Of a stretch of DNA of 64,000 nucleotides, positions 11,101 to 22,067 are shown piece by piece. A program made the translations under genes and the position numbers. The first letter of the stretch is position 1, and every line of letters begins with the position of its first letter. The notes under the pieces are model-generated. The model was not told the origin of the DNA. It saw only the letters and a program-made list of their open reading frames with translations, and did no database searches. This DNA is from Nipponacmea schrenckii (lineage: Eukaryota; Mollusca; Gastropoda; Lottiidae): assembly GCA_030562195.1 (NCBI GenBank), contig CM060199.1, forward strand, positions 23,084,338 to 23,148,337, in the 5' to 3' direction.

Positions 11101-11403
11101 TTCATGGCTGCTCCCACAATTCCACTAAAATAGAAATCGCTGTCCACTGTAAGAAGAGAGCAAGCCAAAACTTTTCTCCCCTACAACCAAATCTCTACCC
11201 TTCTGCAATGACATTAAGTCTTTCGACATCTCTCTGTCAGCTAAAAAAAAAATACACAAAACAGAAAATCATGTAGTATTTACATTTGTTTTAATTTTGT
11301 CATTCATTTGATTATAATTTGTGTGTTTACATTACAATAAATGCCATTAGCTCAGCAATGTTAACAACTGGAAGTTACACACAATATCACATTATCCAAA
11401 TGT
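11101..11403. other. Unannotated spacer with a repeat that also flanks copy C
   Basis: Mostly featureless. The last 50 bp (11354-11402, GTTAACAACTGGAAGTTACA and onward to CCAAATGTAAAA) closely match 13692-13740 on the other side of pearl-like copy C, as if the element sits between two units of an older local repeat. Confidence 0.5.
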
Positions 11404-13641
11404 AAAAGATAGCTTGCCAGGCAAGGTAACATACGCCCACTGGCAGCATTGAATTTGAAAAATAAATAGAGCAATAACTCAAAAACATTCACTGAATTAA
11501 TATTGAAGTTAAGGGCAAAAACTAAAAAACTGTTCATGGAAAATTGTCAAATTAGAACTTGACCACCATCTTATCTATTTCAATACTCATACCAAGTTTC
11601 ATCAAATCTATTAAAAAATTGTTGCTTATTTTACTAAGTCAAGAGCAATAACCCAAAAACCATTTGTTTAAAAAAGTCAGAAATTCAATCTTGACTAATG
11701 TCTTATCAATTCTGATGCTTACACCAAGTTCCATCAAAATCCTTTGAAAATCACAACCACAATAGAATTTTGACGCAATTTTACTAAGTCAAGGGCATTA
11801 ATTAAAACAATTCATTGAAAAACTGTCAAATTCAAACTGTCAAATTCAAACTTGACTGAGGCCTAATCAATTCCAATGCTCACACCAAGTTTCATCAACA
11901 TCCTCTGAAAATTAGAGGATTTATTTTATCGAAACTAAAATTTGACAAGATTTTTTTAAGTCAAGGGCAATAACTCAAAAACCGTTCATGCGATAATTTC
12001 CATTTTCGAACTTGACCGAGATATCAATATATACATGTATACCAAGTTTCATCAAGATCGGATAAAAACTGTAGCTTCTATTGTGAATACAACCCGAATT
12101 TGACGCGTTTTTACTAAGTCAAGGGCAATAACTCAAAAACAGTTCATGCGATAATTTCCATTTTCGAACTTGATGAGATCCTAATATATAAAATGTATAC
12201 CAAGTTTCATTAAGATCGGATGAAAATTGGAGCCTCTATTGCGGATAAACCCAAAAAATTTTTGAAAACGTTTTTACAAGTCAAGGGCGATAACTCAAAA
12301 ACCGTTCATGCGATTTTTTCCCTATTTTCGAACTTGACCGAGATATCATCAATAATACATGTATACCAAGTTTCATTAAGATCGGATAAAAACTGTACCC
12401 TTCTATTGTGGATACAACCCAATTTGACGCGTTTTTACTAAGTCAAGGGCAATAACTCAAAAACCTTTCATGCGATAATTTCCATTTTCGAACTTGATCG
12501 AGATACCCAAAAATATACATGTATACCAAGTTTCATTAAGATCGGATAAAAACTGTACCCTTCTATTGTGAATACAACCCGAATTTGACGCGTTTTTCCC
12601 TAAGTAAAAGGGCGATAACTCAAAAACCGTTCATGCCATTTTTTCCCTATTTTCGAACTTGATCGAGATATCATCAATATATACATGTATACCAAGTTTC
12701 ATTAAGATCGGATAAAAACTGTAGCCTCTATTGTGGATAAAACCCCAAATATTTGACACGTTTTTATTAAGTCAAGGGCGTTAACTCAAAAACCTTTCAT
12801 GCGATTTTTTCCCTATTTTTGAACTTGACCGAGATATCAAAAAATATACATGTATACCAAGTTTCATTAAGATCGGATAAAAACTGTACCCTTCTATTGT
12901 GGATACAACCCAATTTGACATGTTTTTACTAAGTAAAAGGGCAATAACTCAAAAACCGTTATGCGATTTTTTCCCTATTTTTGAACTTGACCGAGATATC
13001 ATCAATATATACATGTAAAACCAAAGTTTCTTTAAAAGATCGGATAAAAACTGTAGCCTCTATTGTTGATACAACCCATATTTGACGCGTTTTTACTAAG
13101 TCAAGGGCAATAACTCAAAAACCGCTCATGCGATTATTTCTATTTTCGAATTTACCGAGATATCATCAATATATACATGTATACCAAGTTTCATTAAGAT
13201 CGGATAAAAACTGTAGCCTCTATTGTGGATACAACCCAAATTTGACGCGTTTTTACTAAGTCAAGGGCAATAACTCAAAAACCGCTCACGCGACTATTTC
13301 TATTTTCGAACTTGACCGAGATATCATCAATATATACATGTATACCAAGTTTCATTAAGATCGGATAAAAACTGTAGCCTCTATTGTGGATACAAACTAA
13401 ATTTGACGCGTTTTTACTAAGTCAAGTGCAATAACTCAAAAACCGTTCATGCGATAATTTCCATTTTCGAACTTGACCGAGATATCATCAATATATACAT
13501 GTATACCAAGTTTCATTAAGATCGGATAAAAACTGTAGCCTCTATCGTGGATACAAAAAATGTGGACGGACCGACGGACGGACAGACAGGGGCGACGGCA
13601 ATATACGTCCACATTTCCATGTGGGCGTATAAAAATCATAT
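11404..13641 (-). mobile_element. Pearl-like non-autonomous element, copy C (long array)
   Basis: This copy is reversed. Its tail is at the left (GATAGCTTGCCAGGCAAGGT, then AACATACGCCCAC), containing the palindrome CTTGCC-N-GGCAAG. The core holds about a dozen units of about 161 bp, each with phrases such as AAGTCAAGGGCAATAACTC and ATACCAAGTTTCATTAAGAT. The head at the right has the CCGA/GACA microsatellite (13560-13590) and the hairpin ACGTCCACATTTCCATGTGG. Units near the head are the most alike, as expected for recently homogenised tandem repeats. No protein is encoded; long frames here only reflect repetition. Confidence 0.85.
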
Positions 13642-14110
13642 TATTGTTAGTCGAAAAAAGTTCAGTTCAATTTTCCAACCAAACTTTTGTGTTAACAGCT
13701 GGAAGTTGCACACAATATCACATTATCCAGATGTAAAAAATCATATTATTGTTAGTCGAAAAAAGTTCAGTTCAAGTTTCCAACCAAACTTTTTCCCAAT
13801 ATACAGCCTTAACAGTTTATTGCAGTACCTAGGCTATATAATCACTAAGCCATTATTATTAAAGTTGAAATTCTCAAAAGCAAAAGAAGCAATAAAAACG
13901 ATTAAACTGCCATTCTGTACAGTAAATAGCCTTCGATTTTTTCAAGCTTTATGTTGGGCAGATTCTCTCGAGTGTCTACTACAAGACAATATCAATGAAT
14001 TGAAAAAATAAACTAGGCTTATTAGTATTATTGACAGCCGACAATTTCAATTGAAACTAAAATTGCTTACAATTATGAACTTTTTTCGAGAGCCTTAAAA
14101 TATTATGTAG
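13200..14110. repeat. Large inverted duplication, left arm
   Basis: From 14110 leftward this arm is the reverse complement of 15014 rightward, at very high identity over at least 900 bp. It includes the head and first units of pearl-like copy C and about 460 bp of unrelated DNA carrying a 101-bp tandem (units starting near 13637 and 13738, AATCATATTATTGTTAGTCG). The spacer is 903 bp. Confidence 0.85.
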
Positions 14111-14517
14111 GCTAAATTTGCAATGACCTACATCTAGACAATATATTGAATATCATTTGACCCAGTTTCCAAACTCATAAAATAATTAGGTAACACCTTC
14201 CGTAACGGTTAAAAATGGCGAAAATATGAAATTATCAATTTTTGCTGTATTTAAGTACACTTATCTCTATGAATTTTTTAAGTAAGCCAAATTAAAAAAT
14301 ATACCTATTCGTAGACAATATATTGAATATTATTTGACTTAATTTTCAAGGTCATAGATTATGTGGGTCACCTTCCGTAGCCGTTAAAGTGACTTAATTT
14401 TGAAAAAATCGAAATTTGAATAATTCGAAAAAAATACGAAATTTTAAAAATCGGCCTCCTAGAAAATTTTTTTCAATGTTAGAAAGTCTTAGTCCTAATT
14501 GATAACCCAATAAAGAA

Positions 14518-14545
14518 ATTATTATTATTATTATTATTATTATTA
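14518..14545. repeat. (ATT)n microsatellite
   Basis: About nine perfect ATT units. Confidence 0.9.
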
Positions 14546-14644
14546 GGCACTCAATAAATCAACTGGGGAGTTACTCCGTATGTGGAATTCCAAGAAGAAC
14601 TTTCAGTTACGTACAATTTTAATGGGCTGTGACTTATTCTCAAA

Positions 14645-14724
14645 GATTACCAAATGGGGCCCACAGTCGTCATTACTCGTCAGGTGGCGCGCGTGTACTA
14701 GGGGGGATGTGAACAAAAATGGCG
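14645..14724 (+). repeat. GC-rich block shared with 5.40-5.49 kb
   Basis: It has ATGGGGCCCACAG, then CAGGTGGCGCGCGTGTACTA, then AAAATGGCGG, closely matching 5402-5486. It lies directly 5' of the SAP-domain start codon. Confidence 0.55.
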
Positions 14725-14816
14725 GCTTACATGAATTGGTCGGTCGTTCGTCTGAAAGGTGAACTTGTTCGGCGGTCAGCAGCCACAACTGGTCGAAAGC
14801 TAGATCTCATTGAAAG
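14719..14816 (+). CDS. SAP-domain first exon (partial gene)
   Basis: ATG at 14719 opens 33 residues with a SAP-like pattern: WSVVRLKGELVRRSAATTGR then KLDLIER. SAP domains (Leu-x-x-x-Leu, Gly-x-Lys, Leu-x-x-Arg) bind DNA. The exon ends at a consensus donor (GAAAG/GTAAGC, 14817-14818). No following exon is visible within the loop. In invertebrates, SAP N-termini often occur on transposon-derived genes. Since ISL2EU elements carry a nuclease gene beside the transposase, and this exon shares an upstream block with the THAP gene at 5.5 kb, it could come from such an element; that is speculation. Alternatively it is a host-gene exon copied here. Confidence 0.55.
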
Positions 14817-15013
14817 GTAAGCCACAAAGATAATAATTTTCAATCTTTTGTGAGGAACAGGCCTAATTCTCCGACAATAAGTAGATCTAAAGAAGAAAAG
14901 CTTTCTGAATTTGTCAAGAAAAAATCGCTCTTTCCCGCTCATCGATATGTGAAATTCTAATTTTGCCGATATTCTTTTTTAATGAATTTGATTAGGCTAT
15001 CAGTTTACAAACA

Positions 15014-15900
15014 CTACATAATATTTTAAGGCTCTCGAAAAAAGTTCATAATTGTAAGCAATTCTAGTTTCAATTGAAATTGTCGGCTGTCAATAATACT
15101 AATAAGCCTAGTTTATTTTTTCAATTCATTGATATTGTCTTGTAGTAGACACTCGAGAGAATCTGCCCAACATAAAACTTGAAAAAATCGAAGGATATTT
15201 ACTGTACAGAATGGCAGTTTAATCGTTTTTATTGCTTCTTTTGCTTTTGAGAATTTCAACTTTAATAATAATGGCTTAGTGATTATATAGCCTAGGTACT
15301 GCAATAAACTGTTAAGGCTGTATATTGGGAAAAAGTTTGGTTGGAAACTTGAACTGAACTTTTTTCGACTAACAATAATATGATTTTTTACATCTGGATA
15401 ATGTGATATTGTGTGCAACTTCCAGCTGTTAACACAAAAGTTTGGTTAGAAAATTGAACTGAACTTTTTTCGACTAACAATAATATGATTTTTATACGCC
15501 CACATGGAAATGTGGACGTATATTGCCGTCGCCCCTGTCTGTCCGTCCGTCGGTCCGTCCACATTTTTTGTATCCACGATAGAGGCTACAGTTTTTATCC
15601 GATCTTAATGAAACTTGGTATACATGTATATATTGATGATATCTCGGTCAAGTTCGAAAATGGAAATTATCGCATGAACGGTTTTTGAGTTATTGCACTT
15701 GACTTAGTAAAAACGCGTCAAATTTAGTTTGTATCCACAATAGAGGCTACAGTTTTTATCCGATCTTAATGAAACTTGGTATACATGTATATATTGATGA
15801 TATCTCGGTCAAGTTCGAAAATAGAAATAGTCGCATGAGCGGTTTTGAGTTATTGCCCTTGACTTAGTAAAAACGCGTCAAATTTGGGTTGTATCCACAA
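15014..15900. repeat. Large inverted duplication, right arm
   Basis: Reverse complement of 13200-14110, including the start of pearl-like copy D inserted at the same relative position as copy C in the left arm. The duplication therefore postdates that insertion. The outer limit is blurred by the tandem units. Confidence 0.85.
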
Positions 15901-16050
15901 TAGAAGCTACAGTTTTTATCCGATCTTGATGAAACTTGGTATACATGTATTTATTGATATCTCGGTCAAGTTCGAAAATGGAAATTATCGCATAAAAGGT
16001 TTTTGAGTTATTGCCCTTGACTTAGTAAAATCGTGTCAAATATGGGTTGT
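15487..16050 (+). mobile_element. Pearl-like element, copy D (head and about three units)
   Basis: Head hairpin (ATACGCCCACATGGAAATGT, then GGACGTAT), GTCCGTCC microsatellite (15537-15561) and about three 161-bp units. There is no tail: the array stops near 16050 against unrelated sequence leading to a DIRS fragment. It is the inverted twin of copy C's head. Confidence 0.8.
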
Positions 16051-16086
16051 ATTAAAACCCGTGTATTCAACCTTACGAAGGTTTGA

Positions 16087-16260
16087 TCATACTCTTTATT
16101 AATAAGCAACTGTGCTGAACAGTGTTCTAAGAACATCGAGGATACCATCAATTTATTTACAAGCCTTGGTTTTCAAGTCCATGATAAAAAGTCAGTTTTG
16201 GTCCCAACCCAATGTATCACATTCTTGGGGTTTATTATTGATGCAGTTCAAAAGAAAGTG
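16087..16260 (+). pseudogene. DIRS-like reverse transcriptase fragment, part 1
   Basis: The frame gives SLLISNCAEQCSKNIEDTIN, LFTSLGFQVHDKKSVLVPTQ and CITFLGFIIDAVQKKV, the conserved stretch just after the catalytic block of DIRS-type reverse transcriptases. The expected YxDD is corrupted (SYS). The frame is cut at 16260 by pearl-like copy E and resumes, in frame, at 29906. Confidence 0.75.
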
Positions 16261-17212
16261 TTTTTATACGCCCACATGGAAATGTGGACGTATATTGCCG
16301 TCGCCCCTGTCCGTCCGTCCGTCCGTCGGTCCGTCCACATTTGTTGTATCCACGGTAGAGGCTACAGTTTTTATCCGATCTTAATGAAACTTGGTATACA
16401 TGTATATATTGATGGTATCTCGGTCAAGTTCGAAAATGGAAATTATCGCATGAACGGTTTTTGAGTTATTGCCCTTGATTTAGCAAAAACGCGTCAAATT
16501 TGGGTTGTATCCACAATAGAGGCTACAGTTTTTATCCGATCTTATTAAAACTTAGAATACATGTATATATTGATGATATCTCGGTCAAGTTCGAAAATGG
16601 TACTTATCGCATGAACGGTTTTTGAGTTATTGCACTTGACTTAGTAAAAACGCGTCAAATTTGGGTTGTATCCACAATAGAGGCTACAGTTTTTATCCGA
16701 TCTTAATAAAACTTGGAATACATGTATATATTGATGATATCTCGGTCAAGTTCGAAAATGGAAATTATCGCATGCACGTTTTTTGAGTTATTGCACTTGA
16801 CTTAGTAAAAACGCGTCAAATTTGGGTTGTATCCACGATATTGGCTACAGTTTTTATCAAAAATTCAAATTTGTCGATTTTTTGATGAAAAGTTTATGAT
16901 TAATTGCCCTTGACTAAGTAAAATTGCGTAAAAAATTCATTTTCTGTAGACACTATAGAAAGTACAATTATCTATGGATTTTAATGAAACTTGGTATGAG
17001 CATTAGAATTGATAAGAGGGCGGTCAAGTTCGATTTGGACGATTTTGCGATAAACAGTTTTGGAGTTATTGCCCCTGCCTCTATATTTGTTGTAGACAAA
17101 ATAGAAGCTACAATTTTCAATGGATTAAATGAAACTTGGTGTGAGCATTGGAATTGATAAGACAACGGTCAAGTTCGAATTTGAAGATTTGGCGGTGAAC
17201 AGTTTTTTAGTT
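16261..17212 (+). mobile_element. Pearl-like element, copy E, 5' part (split by the LINE)
   Basis: Starts TTTTTATACGCCCACATGG, followed by the TCCG microsatellite and 161-bp units (phases at 16347, 16508, 16669, 16830), then more diverged units. It ends at AGTTTTTTAGTT (17201-17212), repeated perfectly at 29679-29690 after the LINE, where the element continues to its tail at about 29905. Confidence 0.9.
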
Positions 17213-17565
17213 GGACTGAGACAAGATGGCGGCAGGTAGCAAGTCGTTCTTACTGGAGCTCTAGGAAATCTTTATTGTATAAGGAACTGCTTGATAATTT
17301 AAAGATAAAATATGGACTAACGAAGCATCAAGTCTTCTAATGTAATATTATTGAATCTGAAACTTTGCAATTTTTAAAATCATGAGTTTGAAGTGATTAT
17401 TCATTTTGTTAAGTGCTCAAGTGATTTGTTTTCAGCTGCACGGAGAAGTCATAGTCAAGTTACTTGTAAACAACAGACATTTTGGATAATAGTCATAGTG
17501 CAATCTTCTGACTTTAAATATAACTGTAAGTAGTTTTATGATTATAAGGAACATTTCTGATCCAG

Positions 17566-18415
17566 ATGGAAAGTATAAGAAAAAGATTTTTATCACTTTC
17601 ATCAAATCCAGTTTCACAACACGTCAAAAAGTCTAAAGCTACTAGTGACAATAATACTGCCTTTTCCAGCGACGAAGAGGATCCAATAATGGCCTATGAA
17701 ATGAGTGATCCCCCTGTTTATTCAATTAGCAAGCTAGTAACAGCTCTTCAAGATGAGCCTGTAATGAAGGCTTTAGCGCAGTTCATTGAGAAGAGCATCG
17801 GGAACAAATTCATGGAACATATTAGATGCCTACAAAATCGCGTCCTTGAATTAGAGCAAGTTGTTGAAGTCAAATCTGCCGAAAACAAAACCATCCATGA
17901 CAAACTAGACGAATTGGAACAATATGGACGCAGGGAGGGGATCAGAATTTCGGGTGTCGTAGAAACTGAACTGGAATCAACCGACGATATAACTATTCAA
18001 ATTGGTAAACAAATAGGTGTTGAGATAACTAAAAACGATATTAATAGGAGCCATCGTGTCGGACATCCTAAAAATTATAACGAATCGAAGCCACGTCCAA
18101 TTATTGTTCGATTCCGTGGCTACTATGTGAAGAGAGATTTTGTGACAAAAGCTAAAAATCTGCGAACAATTAGGCAGTCAGATTTACCAGATCCTTTCAA
18201 AAAACATGCTTTATCGATAAATGAAGATTTGACAAAGAAAAGGGCCGAACTAGCGTATAGAATACGAAGAACGTATTAAAACTGAAGGTGAACTTTTCTC
18301 TCTAATCGAGAAGATCACCCTTAATACAAAGGCAAAGAATGTGCCCAGACCTAATTCAAGTACAAAACCAGCCAGCCCAGTGCTTACGGAATCCTTTGTC
18401 AACTTATCCCCTTAG
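17566..18415 (+). pseudogene. LINE ORF1 protein, one frameshift near the end
   Basis: ATG at 17566; open to a stop at 18277-18279 (237 residues). The family-like C-terminus continues in another frame (ERIKTEGELFSLIEK) to TAG at 18413-18415, implying a single-base slip near 18262. It has a basic N-terminus, a coiled-coil-forming segment around residues 75-115 (RCLQNRVLELEQVVEVKSAE) and a nucleic-acid-binding core like CR1/L2 ORF1 proteins (YGRREGIRISGVVE, INRSHRVG, RPIIVRFRGYYVKRDFV). ORF1 proteins coat LINE RNA and aid target-primed reverse transcription. The same slip is present in the duplicate at 21.2-21.9 kb. Confidence 0.85.
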
Positions 18416-19612
18416 ACCCAACTGATAATGAAGTTTTTCTTTTTTTATCGATTGTTCATCGACTGTTCGAGTTTTGATTATTTTTTTCCACATTAATTAC
18501 CAAATAATCCATTATTACCCCTAACTTATAATTACTCTAAATTCAATCTTTCTTTTCTGTTGAGCAGGTAGTTTGTCTAAAATACACTAGGCAAATATGG
18601 CTTAAAACTCGATTATTTGTTCACCAGAATTGAAAGTGAATCATAGCTATACTCTATTAATGTTACCTCTCCCCAAAGTGTGAGCTGTAGTTAATACACT
18701 AACACGTTTATAACGGTAAAAAATATGTCTTATCTCTCACTTCATTCGATGTTTAAAAACTTAATGGTTCTGAAAATATAATGGTTTGACAACATCAGGT
18801 TTATGCCATATTAGTCTTACAACACCACCTTTCAGAATATCATTCTTCACAAATATTTTTATTTTTCTTTTAAAAATTTTTTTTTTAAAGTAGCTGGTTC
18901 TTGCCCTTTAACTATATTACGTTTTACAAGTTTCATTGTAGGCGATTTCACATCGAAGAGTTAAACGATAGACTTCCACCTCTGATCTGTAGTTATCATG
19001 TTTTTAACGGTAAAAGTTTTCCCTTCAAGCTTTAGAACCTCGGTAGCTAAATGATAAACTCATTCAGTATAAATCCACTTTTTTTTTCATATACATGTAT
19101 TTAATATATGTTTAATACTTAAACACATCTATCCTTTCATTAACATAAGTGGTTATATTGGTCCATCATTTATTTATTAGAAGCTGATTTTCTTCATTAT
19201 CATGTATGTATTTGTATCTTTTTATATTTTGCCTTGTTTTTCTTATGCAGTAACCTTATACACAAGCTCCATCTGTATAGAAAGTTTGAGCTTGTGATGT
19301 ATATATGTTTAATTACTTATTCATTCGTTTTCCTATCTTTATTATCATTTATTTATTTATTTATTTATTTATATTTCTTTATTTTTTCATTTTATTTTAT
19401 TTTTTTATTATTTATTTATTATTATTTTTTTTCAGTTCATTTATTTATCTTTTTTTTTTATTATTTTTTTTTTTATATTTTTTTTTTTTTTTTATATATT
19501 TATTTATTTTTTTTTTTTCTTCGTCCAGAAATCTCTCTCATCTACCTTCCCACCATTGCATACATCTTACCTCAATCTCATCCTACTACACTTTTGGTAT
19601 ATATCCTGACAC
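18416..19612 (+). other. LINE inter-ORF region, T-rich with TTTA repeats
   Basis: No gene. AT-rich sequence grading into TTTA/T-run microsatellite (19345-19525). Open frames here are strings of Phe, Tyr, Leu and Ile from the T-rich strand and are rejected as coding. In other LINEs of this type the two ORFs are closer together, so part may be an ORF1 tail or microsatellite expansion. Confidence 0.6.
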
Positions 19613-21183
19613 ATGGATCCAAATAAAGTAAGTTATGTATGGGTGGATTGCTTTTATGAGAGTTGGTTGAGGCTTAAATCTTCTTTATCTTTTACTCTTA
19701 GTGATATAATCATATTTTCACTTTTAATTTCCATTTTAATTCTAATTTGTGCCGATGTTCACCAAAATCCTGGTCCCTCAAATTTTAAAATAGTTCATCT
19801 TAATGTCAGAAGTCTCAGATATAAAATTGATCAAATTTCGACAGAACTTTTAGATAATGATATATTGTGTTTTTCAGAAACTTGGCTAAACGAATCTGTA
19901 TCAATTGACTCAATTAACATCCCCGGATTTCAACCACCATGCATTTCGAATAGAAAAGATAAAAGGGGAGGGGGGATAGCGGTATATGTTAAATCCCACA
20001 TTCCTTTCAAGAGACGTAAAGATCTTGAAATCTTAACACTGGAAGCTCTTTGGATCAATGTTACATTTAATACTAAACATTTCTTAATTGGATCTTTTTA
20101 TCGTGCGCCTAATAGTCCCTCTGAATATTTTACTTTAATTGAAGAAAGTTTTTCATTGGCTAAAGATGTTCCTGACCATCATATAGTAATCGTAGGTGAT
20201 TTTAATGTAGATTTTTTAACAAAAACCAATTCAAAAATCCATGAAATAATTCAACGATTTAATTTAACCCAATTAGTCAATACCCCAACTAGGCTTACTC
20301 TCGAAAAACATTCGCTTTTAGACCTTGTTTTGGTTTCATGTCCTGATTATATCGATTCGACAGTGGTTATTTTTAGTGGTCTGAGTGAGCATAACCCAGT
20401 GGTTATCTCCCTTAAAATTCCTGACCCCAACAACTTTTGTTTTGATAGACAAATCTGGGACTACAATAGGATGGATATTAATCTTTTAAATAGAAAAATT
20501 TCTCAATTTGATTGGAACCCTATCTTCTCGGATTCTCATGACATTGATGCCATGGTTTCAAATTTCACGTTAAAATTATATGGCATGATACAAGATTCGA
20601 TCCCAAATAAAATCGTCACTATTAGACCTAGACCCTCCCTGGATTAATAATTTTCTACGTCGAATTATTCGTAAGAGAAATAGATTTCACAGAAAAGCTA
20701 AGCTACTAAATAACGTACAAGCATGGGCTGATTTTCGAAAATATAGAAACTACGTCATAGGGGAAATAAGAAAAACTAAAAAGAATTATATCGAAAAATT
20801 GGAAACGAACATAAATAACTCAAAATTTCTTGATGCCGATTGGTGGAGACTAATGAAAAATTTTTCAGTAAAACATGGTAACAATTCCAATTCTATTCCT
20901 ACCCTGAAATCGGGTGACCGATTGATATATTCAAATAAAGATAAAACTGAAGCCTTTAATAACTACCTTATTAGCCAATTCCTTGAATTTAACAATGATA
21001 ACCCTCCATATATCCAACCTAATGATATCGAAATTGAACCTCTTTCTGTACAACATGATGACATCGTTAAGATTATTTCCTCCCTCAAAAGTAAGAAGTC
21101 TTGTGGTCCTGACAAAATCAATAGTTTCGTCCTTAACCCTTTAACTGCCGAATATATTTTGAGAAAATTGACATTTTGTGTTA
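19613..21183 (+). pseudogene. LINE ORF2, endonuclease domain and linker (5' half)
   Basis: ATG at 19613. Residues 24-46 are hydrophobic and run straight into ADVHQNPGPSN, a 2A-like motif (residues 48-55). Then comes the APE endonuclease: HLNVRSL, FSETWLN, GGGIAVYVK, GSFYRAPNSP, GDFNVDF and SLLDLVLVS. The usual SDH near the end is GLSEH, an Asp-to-Glu change at a catalytic position. A two-base loss near 20632 breaks the frame; the second copy at 24.2 kb lacks this break. The frame continues to 21183, where the piggyBac terminus begins. The reverse transcriptase half is at 27606-29363. Confidence 0.88.
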
Positions 21184-21201
21184 CCCTTTTTAAACGGCGT
21201 T

Positions 21202-21935
21202 ATAATGGCCTATGAAATGAGTGATCCCCCTGTTTATTCAATTAGCAAGCTAGTAACAGCTCTTCAAGATGAGCCTGTAATGAAGGCTTTAGCGCAGTTC
21301 ATTGAGAAGAGCATCGGGAACAAATTCATGGAACATATTAGATGCCTACAAAATCGCGTCCTTGAATTAGAGCAAGTTGTTGAAGTCAAATCTGCCGAAA
21401 ACAAAACCATCCATGACAAACTAGACGAATTGGAACAATATGGACGCAGGGAGGGGATCAGAATTTCGGGTGTCGTAGAAACTGAACTGGAATCAACCGA
21501 CGATATAACTATTCAAATTGGTAAACAAATAGGTGTTGAGATAACTAAAAACGATATTAATAGGAGCCATCGTGTCGGACATCCTAAAAATTATAACGAA
21601 TCGAAGCCACGTCCAATTATTGTTCGATTCCGTGGCTACTATGTGAAGAGAGATTTTGTGACAAAAGCTAAAAATCTGCGAACAATTAGGCAGTCAGATT
21701 TACCAGATCCTTTCAAAAAACATGCTTTATCGATAAATGAAGATTTGACAAAGAAAAGGGCCGAACTAGCGTATAGAATACGAAGAACGTATTAAAACTG
21801 AAGGTGAACTTTTCTCTCTAATCGAGAAGATCACCCTTAATACAAAGGCAAAGAATGTGCCCAAACCTAATTCAAAACCAGCCAGCCCAGTGCTTACGGA
21901 ATCCTTTGTCAACTTATCCCCTTAGACCCAACTGA
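21202..21935 (+). pseudogene. Second copy of LINE ORF1, lacking its N-terminus
   Basis: Identical in protein to residues 41-237 of the ORF1 at 17566, beginning MAYEMSDPPVYSISKLVTAL, with the same stop and same terminal frameshift. A six-base difference in the tail (TTCAAAACC against TTCAAGTACAAAACC) is nearly the only change. It lacks the first 40 residues and a promoter, so it is not an independent gene. Confidence 0.85.
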
Positions 21936-22067
21936 TAATGAAGTTTTTCTTTTTTTATCGATTGTTCATCGACTGTTCGAGTTTTGATTATTTTTTTCCA
22001 CATTAATTACCAAATAATCCATTATTACCCCTAACTTATAATTACTCTAAATTTAATCTTTCTTTTC

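Larger units (their letters stand above)
14111..15013. other. Loop between inverted arms: diverged 80-bp repeats, ATT microsatellite, SAP exon
   Basis: Two related blocks of about 80 bp lie at 14140-14220 and 14315-14395 (both with GACAATATATTGAATAT and CACCTTCCGTA). An ATT microsatellite occupies 14518-14545, followed by the GC-rich block and SAP-domain exon listed separately. The rest is featureless. Confidence 0.6.

Noticed and set aside
13436..13639. A 67-residue frame repeated identically at 15485-15688
   Set aside because: It lies in the pearl-like head and tandem units and is duplicated only because of the inverted repeat; the 161-bp period is not a multiple of three.
19234..19631. 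Two overlapping frames rich in Phe, Tyr, Leu and Ile that look like membrane proteins
   Set aside because: They are translations of a T-rich TTTA microsatellite in the LINE spacer.
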